A DNA stretch of 64,000 bases from Erythrobacter sp. HKB08 (GTDB taxonomy: Bacteria; Pseudomonadota; Alphaproteobacteria; Sphingomonadales; Sphingomonadaceae), in assembly GCF_004114695.1 (NCBI RefSeq), contig NZ_CP035310.1, positions 248,001 through 312,000 on the forward strand, in the 5' to 3' direction. A model generated the notes under the pieces. It was given only the letters and a program-made list of their open reading frames with translations, was not told the DNA's origin and searched no databases. Made by a program: the position numbers and the translations under genes. Shown here one piece after another: positions 1 to 9,924 of this stretch; the stretch's first letter is position 1, and each line of letters opens with the position of its first letter.

Positions 1-50
1 ACGACGAGTTCGAGCAGGCGCCCGCCTTCGACCGACAGCCGAAAGGCTGA
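1..50 (+). CDS. 3' end of a gene entering from the left edge
   Basis: Reading from base 3, the frame stays open and ends at a TGA at 48-50, giving the C-terminal 15 residues DEFEQAPAFDRQPKG. The composition is plausible for a real protein end, and the stop lies only 4 bp from the stop of the convergent methyltransferase-like gene, as is usual in this compact genome. The fragment is too short to assign a function. It could be chance open frame. Confidence 0.4.
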   Translation, partial: DEFEQAPAFDRQPKG

Positions 51-54
51 CCGC

Positions 55-894
55 TCAGGCCGGCTCGTCAGCCTCGCTGCGCAGGTCCTCGGGCACTTCG
101 GTCCCTTCGAGCCAGCGACCTTTCATCCAGTATTTTGCAGCAGCGTGCGTTTTCGCGGCATAGTCGGGCGTGTCGAGACCGATCAGGGGCAAGTCCCACT
201 TGGCGGCCATGTCGGCGATGCCTTCATCGTCGATCGGCCTGCCGTCCTTGACGAGATGCCGGGCGAATTCGAGTTCCTGCCCCCAGAAATAGACCATGTC
301 CGCGCCGACATTGTCCTGCATGTCGCGCACTTCCTCGGGCCGTTCCCAGCTGACCATGTCGAGCCAGATATCGGGCATCAGCAGGTCGACATGGCTGTCC
401 GGCTTCCATTCGAGCGCATCGCCTTCGACGATCTCGATCTTCTCGCCGACGCCGCCCGGCAGGCGGGCGAACAGGTCGAGCCGGCGGTGCATCGCCAGCA
501 CCTCGTCGTCCATTTCGACGATGGTGACTTTCTCGACTTCGGGACGCATGGCGCTCATCGCGGCAGACCAGCCCATGCCGAGACCGAAGACCGCGACATG
601 GCCGCGCGCCAGTTCGACGCCGATCTGCTGGCTTTCGGTTTCCATCGGGCTGACCGACATCCACACGTCCTGCCGCCGCATGAGGACCGGCATGCCGAGC
701 ACCTGCTGCAGCCCGCTCCAGTATCCCGCACAGACGGAAATCGGCACGATGCGGAGCGCCCAAGCGCCCGACATCATCGGCGTGTAATAGTCGCGCAGTG
801 GGTCGTCCGGCATGCGCGGAAGGCTGTCGAGATCGACTTGGGAAAGGTCGGGAATGCCGCTCCGGGGCGAAGGCTTGCCGCCGATCTGGTCCAT
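55..894 (-). CDS. Rossmann-fold methyltransferase-like protein (class I SAM-binding type)
   Basis: A 279-residue soluble protein without signal peptide. A glycine-rich loop VFGLGMGWSA at about residues 102-111 followed by a strand and acidic residue (VTIVEMD, about 123-129) matches motifs I and II of class I SAM-dependent or spermidine-synthase-like folds. The first half of the fold is clear, but I recognise no catalytic signature and cannot name a substrate. It starts 2 bp after the stop of the isovaleryl-CoA dehydrogenase gene on the same strand, so the two are almost certainly cotranscribed, though a functional link is not evident. The fold is fairly sure, the activity unknown. Confidence 0.6.
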   Translation of the reverse strand: MDQIGGKPSPRSGIPDLSQVDLDSLPRMPDDPLRDYYTPMMSGAWALRIVPISVCAGYWSGLQQVLGMPVLMRRQDVWMSVSPMETESQQIGVELARGHVAVFGLGMGWSAAMSAMRPEVEKVTIVEMDDEVLAMHRRLDLFARLPGGVGEKIEIVEGDALEWKPDSHVDLLMPDIWLDMVSWERPEEVRDMQDNVGADMVYFWGQELEFARHLVKDGRPIDDEGIADMAAKWDLPLIGLDTPDYAAKTHAAAKYWMKGRWLEGTEVPEDLRSEADEPA

Positions 895-896
895 GC

Positions 897-2063
897 TCAG
901 CCGGCCGCGCCGATCAGTTCGCGCCCGATCAGCATCCGCCGGATCTCGTTCGTGCCCGCACCGATGTCGAGCAGCTTGGCATCGCGCAGGTAGCGTTCGA
1001 CCGGCCAGTCCTTGGTGTAGCCCGCGCCGCCCAGCGCCTGCACCGCTTCGGCGGCGACCTTGAAGGCGTTCTCGCTGGCGAGCAGGATCGCGCCGGCCGC
1101 ATCGAAGCGGGTGGTCTGGTCGCTATCGCACGCCTTGGCGACGGCATAGGTGTAGGCGCGCGCCGATTGCAGCGCGACATACATGTCGGCGACCTTGGCC
1201 TGCATCAGCTGGAAACTGCCGATGGGCTTGCCGAACTGCTTGCGTTCGCGAAGGTAGGGAATGACCGTGTCGAGGCAGGCCTGCATGATGCCGAGCTGAA
1301 GCCCTGCCAGCACCACGCGCTCGTAATCGAGCCCGCTCATCAGCACGCCGACGCCGCCGTGGACCGGGCCCATGACGTTCTCTTCCGGTACCTCGCAATC
1401 GTCGAACACCAGCTCTGCCGTGGGCGAGCCGCGCATGCCCATCTTGTCGATCTTCTGGCCGATCGAGAAACCGGGCATGTCCTTCTCGATCAGGAAGGCG
1501 GTGATGCCGCGCGACCCGGCTTCGGGCGCGGTCTTGGCATAGACCACCAGCGTATCGGCATAGGTCGCGTTGGTAATCCAGAACTTGGTCCCGTTGAGGA
1601 TGTAGCCGCCCTGCACTTCCTCCGCCTTGAGCTTCATCGAAACGACGTCGGAGCCTGCCTGCGCTTCGCTCATGGCGAGGCTGCCGACATGTTCGCCGCT
1701 GATCAGCTTGGGCAGGTATTTCGCCTTCTGCTCGGGCGTGCCCCAGCGGCGGATCTGGTTGACGCACAGGTTCGAATGCGCGCCGTAGCTGAGGCCGACC
1801 GAAGCGGATGCTCGGCTGATTTCCTCGACCGCGATGACATGCTCGAGATAGCCGAGGCCGAGGCCGCCGTCGGCTTCGTCGACGGTGATGCCGTGCAGGC
1901 CGAGCTCGCCCATTTGCGGCCAGAGCTCCTGCGGAAACCAGTCTTCCCGGTCGGCCTTCTCGGCCAGCGGCGCGACCTGCTCGTCGGCGAAACGGGCAGT
2001 CGTCTCGCGGATCATTTCGGCAGTCTCGCCGAGCTGGAAATCGAAATCGGGGGTCGCGCGCAT
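897..2063 (-). CDS. ivd: isovaleryl-CoA dehydrogenase
   Basis: A 388-residue FAD flavoenzyme of the acyl-CoA dehydrogenase family, oxidising isovaleryl-CoA to 3-methylcrotonyl-CoA in leucine breakdown and passing electrons to ETF. Family blocks are in order: [16 protein letters not shown] (about 128-143), the WITNA strand (162-166), and the C-terminal [19 protein letters not shown] region. The catalytic base of the isovaleryl-specific branch sits early, in [10 protein letters not shown], at Glu248. The usual late EGT glutamate is replaced by AGTNEIRR, which distinguishes it from short- and medium-chain enzymes. Length is normal. It is first of two genes on this strand. The 3-methylcrotonyl-CoA carboxylase genes often found beside it are not within the window. 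Confidence 0.9.
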   Translation of the reverse strand: MRATPDFDFQLGETAEMIRETTARFADEQVAPLAEKADREDWFPQELWPQMGELGLHGITVDEADGGLGLGYLEHVIAVEEISRASASVGLSYGAHSNLCVNQIRRWGTPEQKAKYLPKLISGEHVGSLAMSEAQAGSDVVSMKLKAEEVQGGYILNGTKFWITNATYADTLVVYAKTAPEAGSRGITAFLIEKDMPGFSIGQKIDKMGMRGSPTAELVFDDCEVPEENVMGPVHGGVGVLMSGLDYERVVLAGLQLGIMQACLDTVIPYLRERKQFGKPIGSFQLMQAKVADMYVALQSARAYTYAVAKACDSDQTTRFDAAGAILLASENAFKVAAEAVQALGGAGYTKDWPVERYLRDAKLLDIGAGTNEIRRMLIGRELIGAAG

Positions 2064-2212
2064 GGTTACTCCTGAAACTTGTTGCCTGCCGCATAGCGAA
2101 GCGCGACAAGGCCCGCAAACGCCGACTGAACGGCTTTGGTTCGCGGGTTAGTATTCCGCTCCAAAGGCGTTGAGTTTTTGTAACAATAGTTTATCCGGCC
2201 CCCGAGGGGAGC
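2064..2212. promoter_or_regulatory. divergent intergenic region, ivd / HWE kinase
   Basis: This 149-bp gap separates two divergent genes and must hold both promoters. The part nearest the kinase is AT-richer (TTGAGTTTTTGTAACAATAG around 2170-2189) than anything nearby, consistent with a promoter. A GGGGAG Shine-Dalgarno lies just before the ATG at 2213. I find no exact GGAAC-N16/17-CGTT general-stress promoter here, although the kinase type would make one plausible. Confidence 0.35.
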
Positions 2213-3721
2213 ATGAGAAGCGCTGATTCGAACCCTTGGCCGCATGGCGAGCCACCGGACCCTGCATATTGCGGGGAGGCAACGCGCGCCTCCGTCCTGG
2301 CGACCTACCAGCTCGATGCGCTGCAGGACGATCCCGAACTGGCGGAAATCTCGCAGTTCGCAGCGAAGCTGTGCGATGCGCCGATTGCACTGGTGACACT
2401 GGTCGAGGAGGAGCGGCAGCGCTTCCTCGCCCGTGCCGGCCTCGAAGACCGCGAAACTCCGCGCCCGACATCCTTCTGCGCCCATGCGATGATGCGGCCC
2501 GAAGTGATGGTTGTGCCCGATGCGCGCGAGGACGAACGCTTCGCCTCCAACCCGCTGGTCACCGGCCATCCGCACATCCGCTTCTATGCCGGCGCGCCGC
2601 TCGTCAGCCAGGAAGGCGCCCCGCTCGGCGCGCTGTGCATCATCGATACCGAGCCGCGTCCCGACGGGCTGAGCGATTTCCAGGTCGAGGGCCTGCGCGT
2701 CCTCGCCTCGGGCGTCATGCGCCGCCTGCGCCAGCGCCGCGAAGCGCTGGTCGCGAGCGAGGAGCGCGAAGCCCAGTCGGAAAAGAACCGCAAATTCGCC
2801 GATGCCATTCCGTCGCTCGCGTTTACGGCAACGCCGGATGGCAGGTTCGACTACATCAACCGTCGCTGGCGCGAGTACACCGGCTGGGCCGACGATGAAT
2901 ATCCCGCGCCCGGCTTCCCGAACATCCACGACGAAGACCGCGCGGCGACGATCGAGATCTGGCGCAAGGCGGTCTCGAGCCAGGAAGCATTCGAAGCCGA
3001 GTTCCGATACAAGCGGCACGACGGGGTCTATCGCTGGATGCTCGCCCGTGCCGTCCCGGCCAAGACGAAGAGCGGACGCGTCCTGCGTTGGTTCGGCACG
3101 CTGACCGATATCGACGACCTGCGCACCGTGTCGGAACAGCGCGACCTGCTCGCACGCGAACTCAAGCACCGCATCAAGAACATATTCGCCGTGGTCGGCG
3201 GCCTGATTTCGCTGAAGTCGCGCGAATGGCCCGAAGCCGCGCCCTTCGTCGAGGACATCACCAAGACGCTCGCGACGCTTGGCCGGGCGCACGACTATGT
3301 CACCCCGGCGAGCGAAGGCCGCGCGGAGACGCTCCACGGCCTGCTCGGCTCGCTGCTCGACCCCTATCGCGTGGCAAAGGAACCGCGGCTTTCGATCGAC
3401 GGCAGCGACCACCCTGTCGGCCCGAAAGCGGCCACTCCGCTCGCGCTGGTGTTCCACGAACTGGCAACCAATTCGGCCAAGTACGGCGCGCTTTCTGCTC
3501 CGAAAGGGCGTGTGATTATCGAATGCCGCATCACCGACGATACGGCCAGCATCCTGTGGAGCGAGCGCGGCGGCCCCGCAGTCAAGCCGCCGGAAACGAC
3601 CGGCTTCGGTTCGCGCCTGATCGAGATGACCGTGAGCAGCCAGCTGCGCGGCACGCTCGAGCGCGATTTCGGCGAGACCGGGCTGGTCGCGACCCTGACG
3701 ATACCGACCAGTTCGCTTTGA
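2213..3721 (+). CDS. GAF-PAS-HWE sensor histidine kinase
   Basis: A cytoplasmic 502-residue sensor kinase. Residues about 25-175 form a GAF domain with typical FYAGAPL and GALCIID strands. About 190-305 is a PAS/PAC unit (FTATPDGRFDYINRRW ... WFGTLTDI). Then comes the HWE-family transmitter: phospho-acceptor His319 in RELKHRIKN, the N-box HELATNSAKYGALS, the WSERGGP element, and the late GFGSRLIE G-box. HWE kinases of alphaproteobacteria often feed the general stress response or light and redox sensing. No LOV cysteine motif is visible in the PAS, so light sensing is not supported. No partner response regulator is adjacent; it is an orphan here. The family is sure, the signal unknown. Confidence 0.88.
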   Translation: MRSADSNPWPHGEPPDPAYCGEATRASVLATYQLDALQDDPELAEISQFAAKLCDAPIALVTLVEEERQRFLARAGLEDRETPRPTSFCAHAMMRPEVMVVPDAREDERFASNPLVTGHPHIRFYAGAPLVSQEGAPLGALCIIDTEPRPDGLSDFQVEGLRVLASGVMRRLRQRREALVASEEREAQSEKNRKFADAIPSLAFTATPDGRFDYINRRWREYTGWADDEYPAPGFPNIHDEDRAATIEIWRKAVSSQEAFEAEFRYKRHDGVYRWMLARAVPAKTKSGRVLRWFGTLTDIDDLRTVSEQRDLLARELKHRIKNIFAVVGGLISLKSREWPEAAPFVEDITKTLATLGRAHDYVTPASEGRAETLHGLLGSLLDPYRVAKEPRLSIDGSDHPVGPKAATPLALVFHELATNSAKYGALSAPKGRVIIECRITDDTASILWSERGGPAVKPPETTGFGSRLIEMTVSSQLRGTLERDFGETGLVATLTIPTSSL

Positions 3722-3752
3722 CCTGCCCTTTCGCGCTGCCTAGGCTTCGCGG

Positions 3753-4517
3753 GTGACGGGTTCCTCGACGACAATTTTCATCCAGTCGCTGGTCAAGCGC
3801 TTCGGCGAGACCGTGGCGGTCGATGGCGTGACGATCGACATCGCGGACGGCGCCTTCATCGCGCTGGTCGGCGCATCGGGTTCGGGCAAGTCGACCCTGC
3901 TCAAGACGATCAACCGGCTGGTCGAGCCGGACAGCGGCTGCGTGCTGCTCGAAGGGGAGGACGTGCGCTGCGCCCGGCCGCACGCGCTGCGCCGGCGCAT
4001 CGGCTACGTCTTCCAGGGCGTCGGCCTCTTCCCGCACATGAGCGTTGCGGAGAACATCGCGATCGGGCCGCGCCTTGCCGGGACGAAGCAGGACGCGGCG
4101 CGCACGGCCGAACTGCTCGAACTGGTCGAGCTCGATGCGAGCTTCGCGCACCGCATGCCGCACGAGCTGTCGGGCGGCCAGCGCCAGCGGATCGGCGTCG
4201 CCCGCGCGCTTGCCGGCGATCCGCATGTGCTGCTGATGGACGAACCCTTCGGCGCGCTCGACCCGGTGACGCGCGATGCGCTCTCCAAGCGGGTGCGCGC
4301 GCTGCATGACCGGCTCGGGCTGACGAGCGTGATGGTGACGCACGACATGGCCGAAGCGCTGCTGCTGGCCGACCGGGTGCTGGTGATGGATGCCGGGCGG
4401 ATCGTCGCCGACTGCACGCCGCAGCAGCTGGTCGCCGGCGAAGGGGGCGAAGTGGCGCAAGGCCTCGTTGCCGTGCCGCGCGAACAGGCGCGCGCGCTTG
4501 CGGGGCTGGGCGAATGA
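3753..4517 (+). CDS. ABC transporter ATP-binding subunit, osmoprotectant (OpuCA/OsmV) type
   Basis: A 254-residue ABC ATPase: Walker A GASGSGKST (about 41-49), Q-loop FQGVGLFPHM, signature LSGGQRQR, Walker B VLLMDEPFGALD, and H-loop VTHDM. The sequence style fits the quaternary-amine (glycine betaine/choline/carnitine) importers, although the C-terminal CBS pair seen in many of them is absent. It starts at a GTG and its last four bases ATGA overlap the start of the downstream permease-binding protein fusion, so the two are translated together as one importer. Confidence 0.88.
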   Translation: MTGSSTTIFIQSLVKRFGETVAVDGVTIDIADGAFIALVGASGSGKSTLLKTINRLVEPDSGCVLLEGEDVRCARPHALRRRIGYVFQGVGLFPHMSVAENIAIGPRLAGTKQDAARTAELLELVELDASFAHRMPHELSGGQRQRIGVARALAGDPHVLLMDEPFGALDPVTRDALSKRVRALHDRLGLTSVMVTHDMAEALLLADRVLVMDAGRIVADCTPQQLVAGEGGEVAQGLVAVPREQARALAGLGE

Positions 4518-6052
4518 GCGCGGTGTTCGAAGCGCTTCTCGGCCTCGGCGACAAGCTGGCGGCGCATGTCCTTCTCGCCGCGGCCGCCATTGCGCTCGGC
4601 ATCGTCGTTGCCCTGCCGCTCGCGGTCTGGGCGAGCCGCAACCAGCGCGTCGGGCGCGTGGTGCTTGGCTTTGCGAGCCTCGTGCAGACGATCCCCGCAC
4701 TCGCCCTGCTCGCGCTGTTCTTCCCGATCCTGCTGAGCCTTCGCGCCGTCTTCGGCGAGGGGCTGCCAACGCTCGGCTTCCTGCCCGCGCTGCTGGCGCT
4801 CGCGCTCTACGCACTGCTGCCGATCCTGCGCAATGCGGTGACCGCGCGCGAGCAGATGGCACCCGGCGTGATCGAGGCGGCGGACGGGGTCGGCATGACC
4901 GGCTGGCAGAAGCTGCGGCTGGTCGAGGCCCCGCTCGCTGCGCCCTACATCATGGCGGGCATCCGCACCGCTGCGGTCTGGACCATCGGGGCCGCGACGC
5001 TCTCGACCACCATCGGCCAGCCGAGCCTCGGCGATCCGATTTTCGCCGGCTTGCAGACGCAGAACTGGGCGCTGGTGCTGGCCGGCTGCATTGGCAGCGC
5101 AGGCCTTGCCATGGTCGCCGATGCCCTCCTCGGCACGATCGAGCGCGGCTTCGCCTCGCGGCGCAAACTGCTGGTCTGGGGCGGCGCGGGCGCGGCGCTG
5201 CTCGGCGTGCTGGCCGCCGCATGGACCCTGCGCCCGGCAGGCGAGGACGGCGATGTCGTCACCATCGGTGCCAAGCAATTCTCCGAGCAATACATCCTCG
5301 CCCGCCTGATCGGCGACCGGCTGAAGGAAGCGGGATACACGGTCGAATATCGCGACGGGCTCGGCTCGGCGGTCGTCCACCGCGCGCTGACGAGCGGCAA
5401 TATCGATATCTCGATCGACTACACCGGCACGCTGTGGACCAACCAGCTCGGGCGCGAGGACAATCCGGGCCGCGAGGACATGTATCGCACCATCGCGGAG
5501 TGGGAACGCGAGACGAGCGGCACGCTGGTGCTCGGGCGGCTCGGTTTCGAGAACGCCTATGCCTTTGCCATGCGCGAGGACCGGGCAGCCGAGCTGGGCG
5601 TGCGCACGCTCGACGATCTCGCCCGCGTCGCGCCGCGCCTCGCTGTCGGCGGGGACCCGGAATTCTTCGAGCGGCCCGAATGGATCGCGGTGCGCGATGC
5701 CTATGGCCTCGACTTCGGCGAGCTGCGCAATTTCGCGCCGACCTTCATGTACAACGCCCTGCAATCGGGCGAGGCGGACGTGATCAGCGCCTATACTTCG
5801 GATGGGCGGATCGCGGCTGACCGGCTGGTGGTGATCGAGGATCCGCGCGGCGCGCTCCCGTCCTACGATGCGCTGCTGATGGTCGCGCCGGGCCGCGCGA
5901 ATGACGAACGCTTACTCGAAGCGCTGCGCCCGCTCATCGGTGCGATCGACGTCGAAGCCATGCGCGAGGCCAATTTCAGCGTCGACCGGAGCGAGGACAA
6001 GAAAACCCCGGCCGAGGCAGCCGAGGCGCTGGCGGAGACGATCGGGCTCTAG
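4514..6052 (+). CDS. fused permease / substrate-binding protein of an osmoprotectant-type ABC importer
   Basis: A 512-residue two-part protein. Residues about 15-215 are a multi-span BPD-type permease with the EAA-like loop (ADGVGMTGWQKLRLVEAPLA) that docks on the ATPase. A further hydrophobic span near 220-238 then leads to a periplasmic binding domain (about 245-512) starting VTIGAKQFSEQYILA, characteristic of the OpuAC/ProX-like glycine-betaine/choline binding fold. Such permease-SBP chimeras are known in the OpuF/EgtU-like branch. Together with the coupled ATPase it makes a complete two-gene importer. Ligand could be a betaine, choline or ergothioneine-like trimethylammonium compound; the sequence alone does not decide. 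Its TAG stop shares the CTAG tetranucleotide with the stop of the convergent midA. Confidence 0.85.
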   Translation: MSAVFEALLGLGDKLAAHVLLAAAAIALGIVVALPLAVWASRNQRVGRVVLGFASLVQTIPALALLALFFPILLSLRAVFGEGLPTLGFLPALLALALYALLPILRNAVTAREQMAPGVIEAADGVGMTGWQKLRLVEAPLAAPYIMAGIRTAAVWTIGAATLSTTIGQPSLGDPIFAGLQTQNWALVLAGCIGSAGLAMVADALLGTIERGFASRRKLLVWGGAGAALLGVLAAAWTLRPAGEDGDVVTIGAKQFSEQYILARLIGDRLKEAGYTVEYRDGLGSAVVHRALTSGNIDISIDYTGTLWTNQLGREDNPGREDMYRTIAEWERETSGTLVLGRLGFENAYAFAMREDRAAELGVRTLDDLARVAPRLAVGGDPEFFERPEWIAVRDAYGLDFGELRNFAPTFMYNALQSGEADVISAYTSDGRIAADRLVVIEDPRGALPSYDALLMVAPGRANDERLLEALRPLIGAIDVEAMREANFSVDRSEDKKTPAEAAEALAETIGL

Positions 6053-7119
6053 CCCTCGCTCGCCGGAAAGCCCGCGCCGCCATGCCAGTTGGGCGCGGCA
6101 AGGCCCATCACCTTGAACAGCTCTCCCATCTGCCTGGGATGGGTCAGGCGCTTCATCGCGATCTCGATTTCCTCGCGATATTGCGGCGCGGTATCGGCGA
6201 GGTTCTTCGCCCGCGTCTCGATGCCGAGCGCGCGCAACCAGTCGCCCTGCGTGACCGTCCCGAGATGCCGCACGCCGCGCGACTGGGCGATGCGCGCCAT
6301 GGTCGCGAAGTCGACCAACGCGGTGAGATCCGCCTCGCCCGGCGCCGCGAAGGGATCGACCTTGCGATGCTCGCGCACCGCCTGCAGCGTCGATCCGGGG
6401 GTCATTTCGGCATGGCCGTAGTCGATGAACAGCGCCGCGCCGCCCTGGTCGTTGAGCCGCCCGGCAACCTCGAACATGATGGCCGCCGATGCAGGCGAGG
6501 TTTCGAGGATCGTGCCCACTTCGGCATCGCGCCATTCGACCGGGACGGCAGCATCCATCGACTGGCCGCCCGCGACGAAGGCGAGCTGGTCGTCGGCGAG
6601 GCCGACCATGCGTTCGCGCCAGCCGTTCTCCATGCGGACCAGCTGGCGCACGGGCAGTGCATCGAGGAATTCATTGGCGACGATCAGCACCGGCCCTTCG
6701 GTCGGCACGGTCGAGAGATCGTCGTGCCAGATCGCGCCCGGAACGGCGAGAAGCTGCACGTCCTTCAATGCCTGCGAGCTTTCGACGAAATGCACCCGCG
6801 GCTCCAGCCCGTAGCGCGCCGCCGTGCGCAATGCGTCCTTCGCCAGCGTGCCGCGCCCGGGGCCGAGTTCGACGTAGTGGACCGGTTCGTCGCGCCCCGC
6901 CCTGATCCACATATCGGCCAGCCAAAGCCCGATCAGCTCGCCGAACATCTGGCTGATTTCCGGCGCGGTGACGAAATCGCCCGGACTGCCGATCGGGTCG
7001 CGGCCATTGTAGTAATGCGCGTTGCTCTCGCCCATGAAATGGGTGAGCGAAATGGGGCCGGTATTGCGGATCAGCCGGTGGAACCGCTCGCCCAAGCCTG
7101 TCGCGGCGGGATCGTTCAT
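6049..7119 (-). CDS. MidA/NDUFAF7-family SAM-dependent protein methyltransferase
   Basis: A 356-residue class I methyltransferase of the COG1565 family; the eukaryotic member NDUFAF7 methylates an arginine of respiratory complex I. Visible family marks are the N-terminal YYNGRDPIGSPGDFVTAPEISQMFGE block, the SAM motif YVELGPGRGTLAKD (about 96-109), and the IVANEFLDALPV motif. I chose the ATG at 7119 rather than a longer open frame: it gives the conserved start MNDPA and forms a 4-bp ATGA overlap with the lgt stop. Cotranscription with lgt is common in alphaproteobacteria. Role in complex I assembly is inferred from the family. Confidence 0.87.
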   Translation of the reverse strand: MNDPAATGLGERFHRLIRNTGPISLTHFMGESNAHYYNGRDPIGSPGDFVTAPEISQMFGELIGLWLADMWIRAGRDEPVHYVELGPGRGTLAKDALRTAARYGLEPRVHFVESSQALKDVQLLAVPGAIWHDDLSTVPTEGPVLIVANEFLDALPVRQLVRMENGWRERMVGLADDQLAFVAGGQSMDAAVPVEWRDAEVGTILETSPASAAIMFEVAGRLNDQGGAALFIDYGHAEMTPGSTLQAVREHRKVDPFAAPGEADLTALVDFATMARIAQSRGVRHLGTVTQGDWLRALGIETRAKNLADTAPQYREEIEIAMKRLTHPRQMGELFKVMGLAAPNWHGGAGFPASEG

Positions 7120-8027
7120 GATGCCTTGGGCGCTGCGCCCCCGTTGCTGCCGCCCGCGATCTCGCCGCGGCGGAAAGTCCAGATCATCACGACGACGCCG
7201 GCAAGCACCAGCGGGATCGAGAGCCACTGGCCCATCGAGAGGCCGGTCTGCTCGACCAGCCAGGCAAGCTGCGCGTCGGGCTCGCGGAAGAACTCGTTGA
7301 CGAAGCGCGCAAGGCCCATGCCGGCAGCGAAGGTCGCGACGAGGAAGCCGGGCTTGAAGCGCGCCCGCGTCATCCAGAACAGGACCATCATCACGATCAG
7401 CAGCGCGAGCCCTTCGAGCGAGGCCTGGTAAAGCTGCGAGGGGTGGCGCGGCGGGCCGGCGATCAGCACGCCGTTGATATATTCCGGAAAGCTCATCGCC
7501 CAGGAAACGTCGGTCGTGCGCCCGTAAAGCTCACCGTTGATGAAGTTGGCGAGCCGTCCCAGCATCATGCCCATCGGCACGTTGACCGCCACGTAATCGC
7601 ACACGCGGATGAAGCTCAGCTTGTTGCGCTTCGAGACCCAGGCGATCGCGACCAGCACGCCGAGCACGCCGCCGTGGAAGCTCATCCCGCCGTCCCACAG
7701 GCGCAGGAGGTTCCAGCTGACGAAGCCGTCACCGTCGAAGCGCACGAACAGGCTCGGGTCGTAGAACGCGGCATATCCCAGCCGCCCGCCGAGGATGACG
7801 CCGAGGAAGCAGTAGAAGAACAGGTCCTCGACATGGCGCGCGGCCATCGGCGCGCCCGGCTGCTTGATCATCTTGGAAAGATGCCAATACGCGAACAGGA
7901 TGCCGAACAGATAGGCGAGCGAATAGTAGCGCAGTTCGAAAAAGCCGAGGTCGATCCCCGGTTTGAGGCCCAGCGAACTCCATTCGATCGGCTGCGCGGC
8001 TGCCGTTTCGGCCAGTAGTGACAGCAA
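7116..8027 (-). CDS. lgt: prolipoprotein diacylglyceryl transferase
   Basis: A 303-residue inner-membrane enzyme that transfers diacylglycerol from phosphatidylglycerol to the lipobox cysteine of prelipoproteins. Seven hydrophobic spans can be seen. Signature segments are GGRLGY, DGGMSFHGGVLG, the Lgt signature GRLANFINGELYGR, and RHPSQLYQA near the end. The start is a TTG at 8027 with a weak ribosome site; no ATG lies upstream of the conserved region, and the next internal Met would remove the first span. Substrates in this window include PstS, the alkaline phosphatase and two small lipoproteins. Confidence 0.93.
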   Translation of the reverse strand: MLSLLAETAAAQPIEWSSLGLKPGIDLGFFELRYYSLAYLFGILFAYWHLSKMIKQPGAPMAARHVEDLFFYCFLGVILGGRLGYAAFYDPSLFVRFDGDGFVSWNLLRLWDGGMSFHGGVLGVLVAIAWVSKRNKLSFIRVCDYVAVNVPMGMMLGRLANFINGELYGRTTDVSWAMSFPEYINGVLIAGPPRHPSQLYQASLEGLALLIVMMVLFWMTRARFKPGFLVATFAAGMGLARFVNEFFREPDAQLAWLVEQTGLSMGQWLSIPLVLAGVVVMIWTFRRGEIAGGSNGGAAPKAS

Positions 8028-8220
8028 AGACTTGACCCCCTAGAGACTTCTGCAATTCATGGGCGCGATTCACACGCCCTGACGCGAGAGCGCGCCGTAT
8101 CGGTGCACTGGGCCTTTGGCATAGGCTGGGGACTGGGGGAAGTCCCGCGATGCCTGTCGGCCTGCGATGCCCCCGGACAGCGCGCTTGGTGGGACGGATT
8201 AGAGAGAGGACAGAAACCCG
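8028..8220. promoter_or_regulatory. divergent intergenic region, lgt / acyl-CoA ligase
   Basis: A 193-bp gap between two divergent genes. It must carry both promoters, but I see no strong consensus element, inverted repeat or short ORF of note. A GAGAGAGGA ribosome-binding stretch lies about 10-12 bp before the ligase ATG at 8221. Confidence 0.3.

Positions 8221-9920
<1,700 letters not shown>

Positions 9921-9924
<4 letters not shown>

Noticed and set aside
55-894. Spermidine synthase
   Set aside because: The Rossmann loop is similar but the polyamine-binding motif and the usual family length and order are not recognisable.
2221-2240. GGTTCGAATC on the minus strand resembling a tRNA T-loop
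   Set aside because: It lies inside the start of the HWE kinase coding region and no cloverleaf can be drawn.
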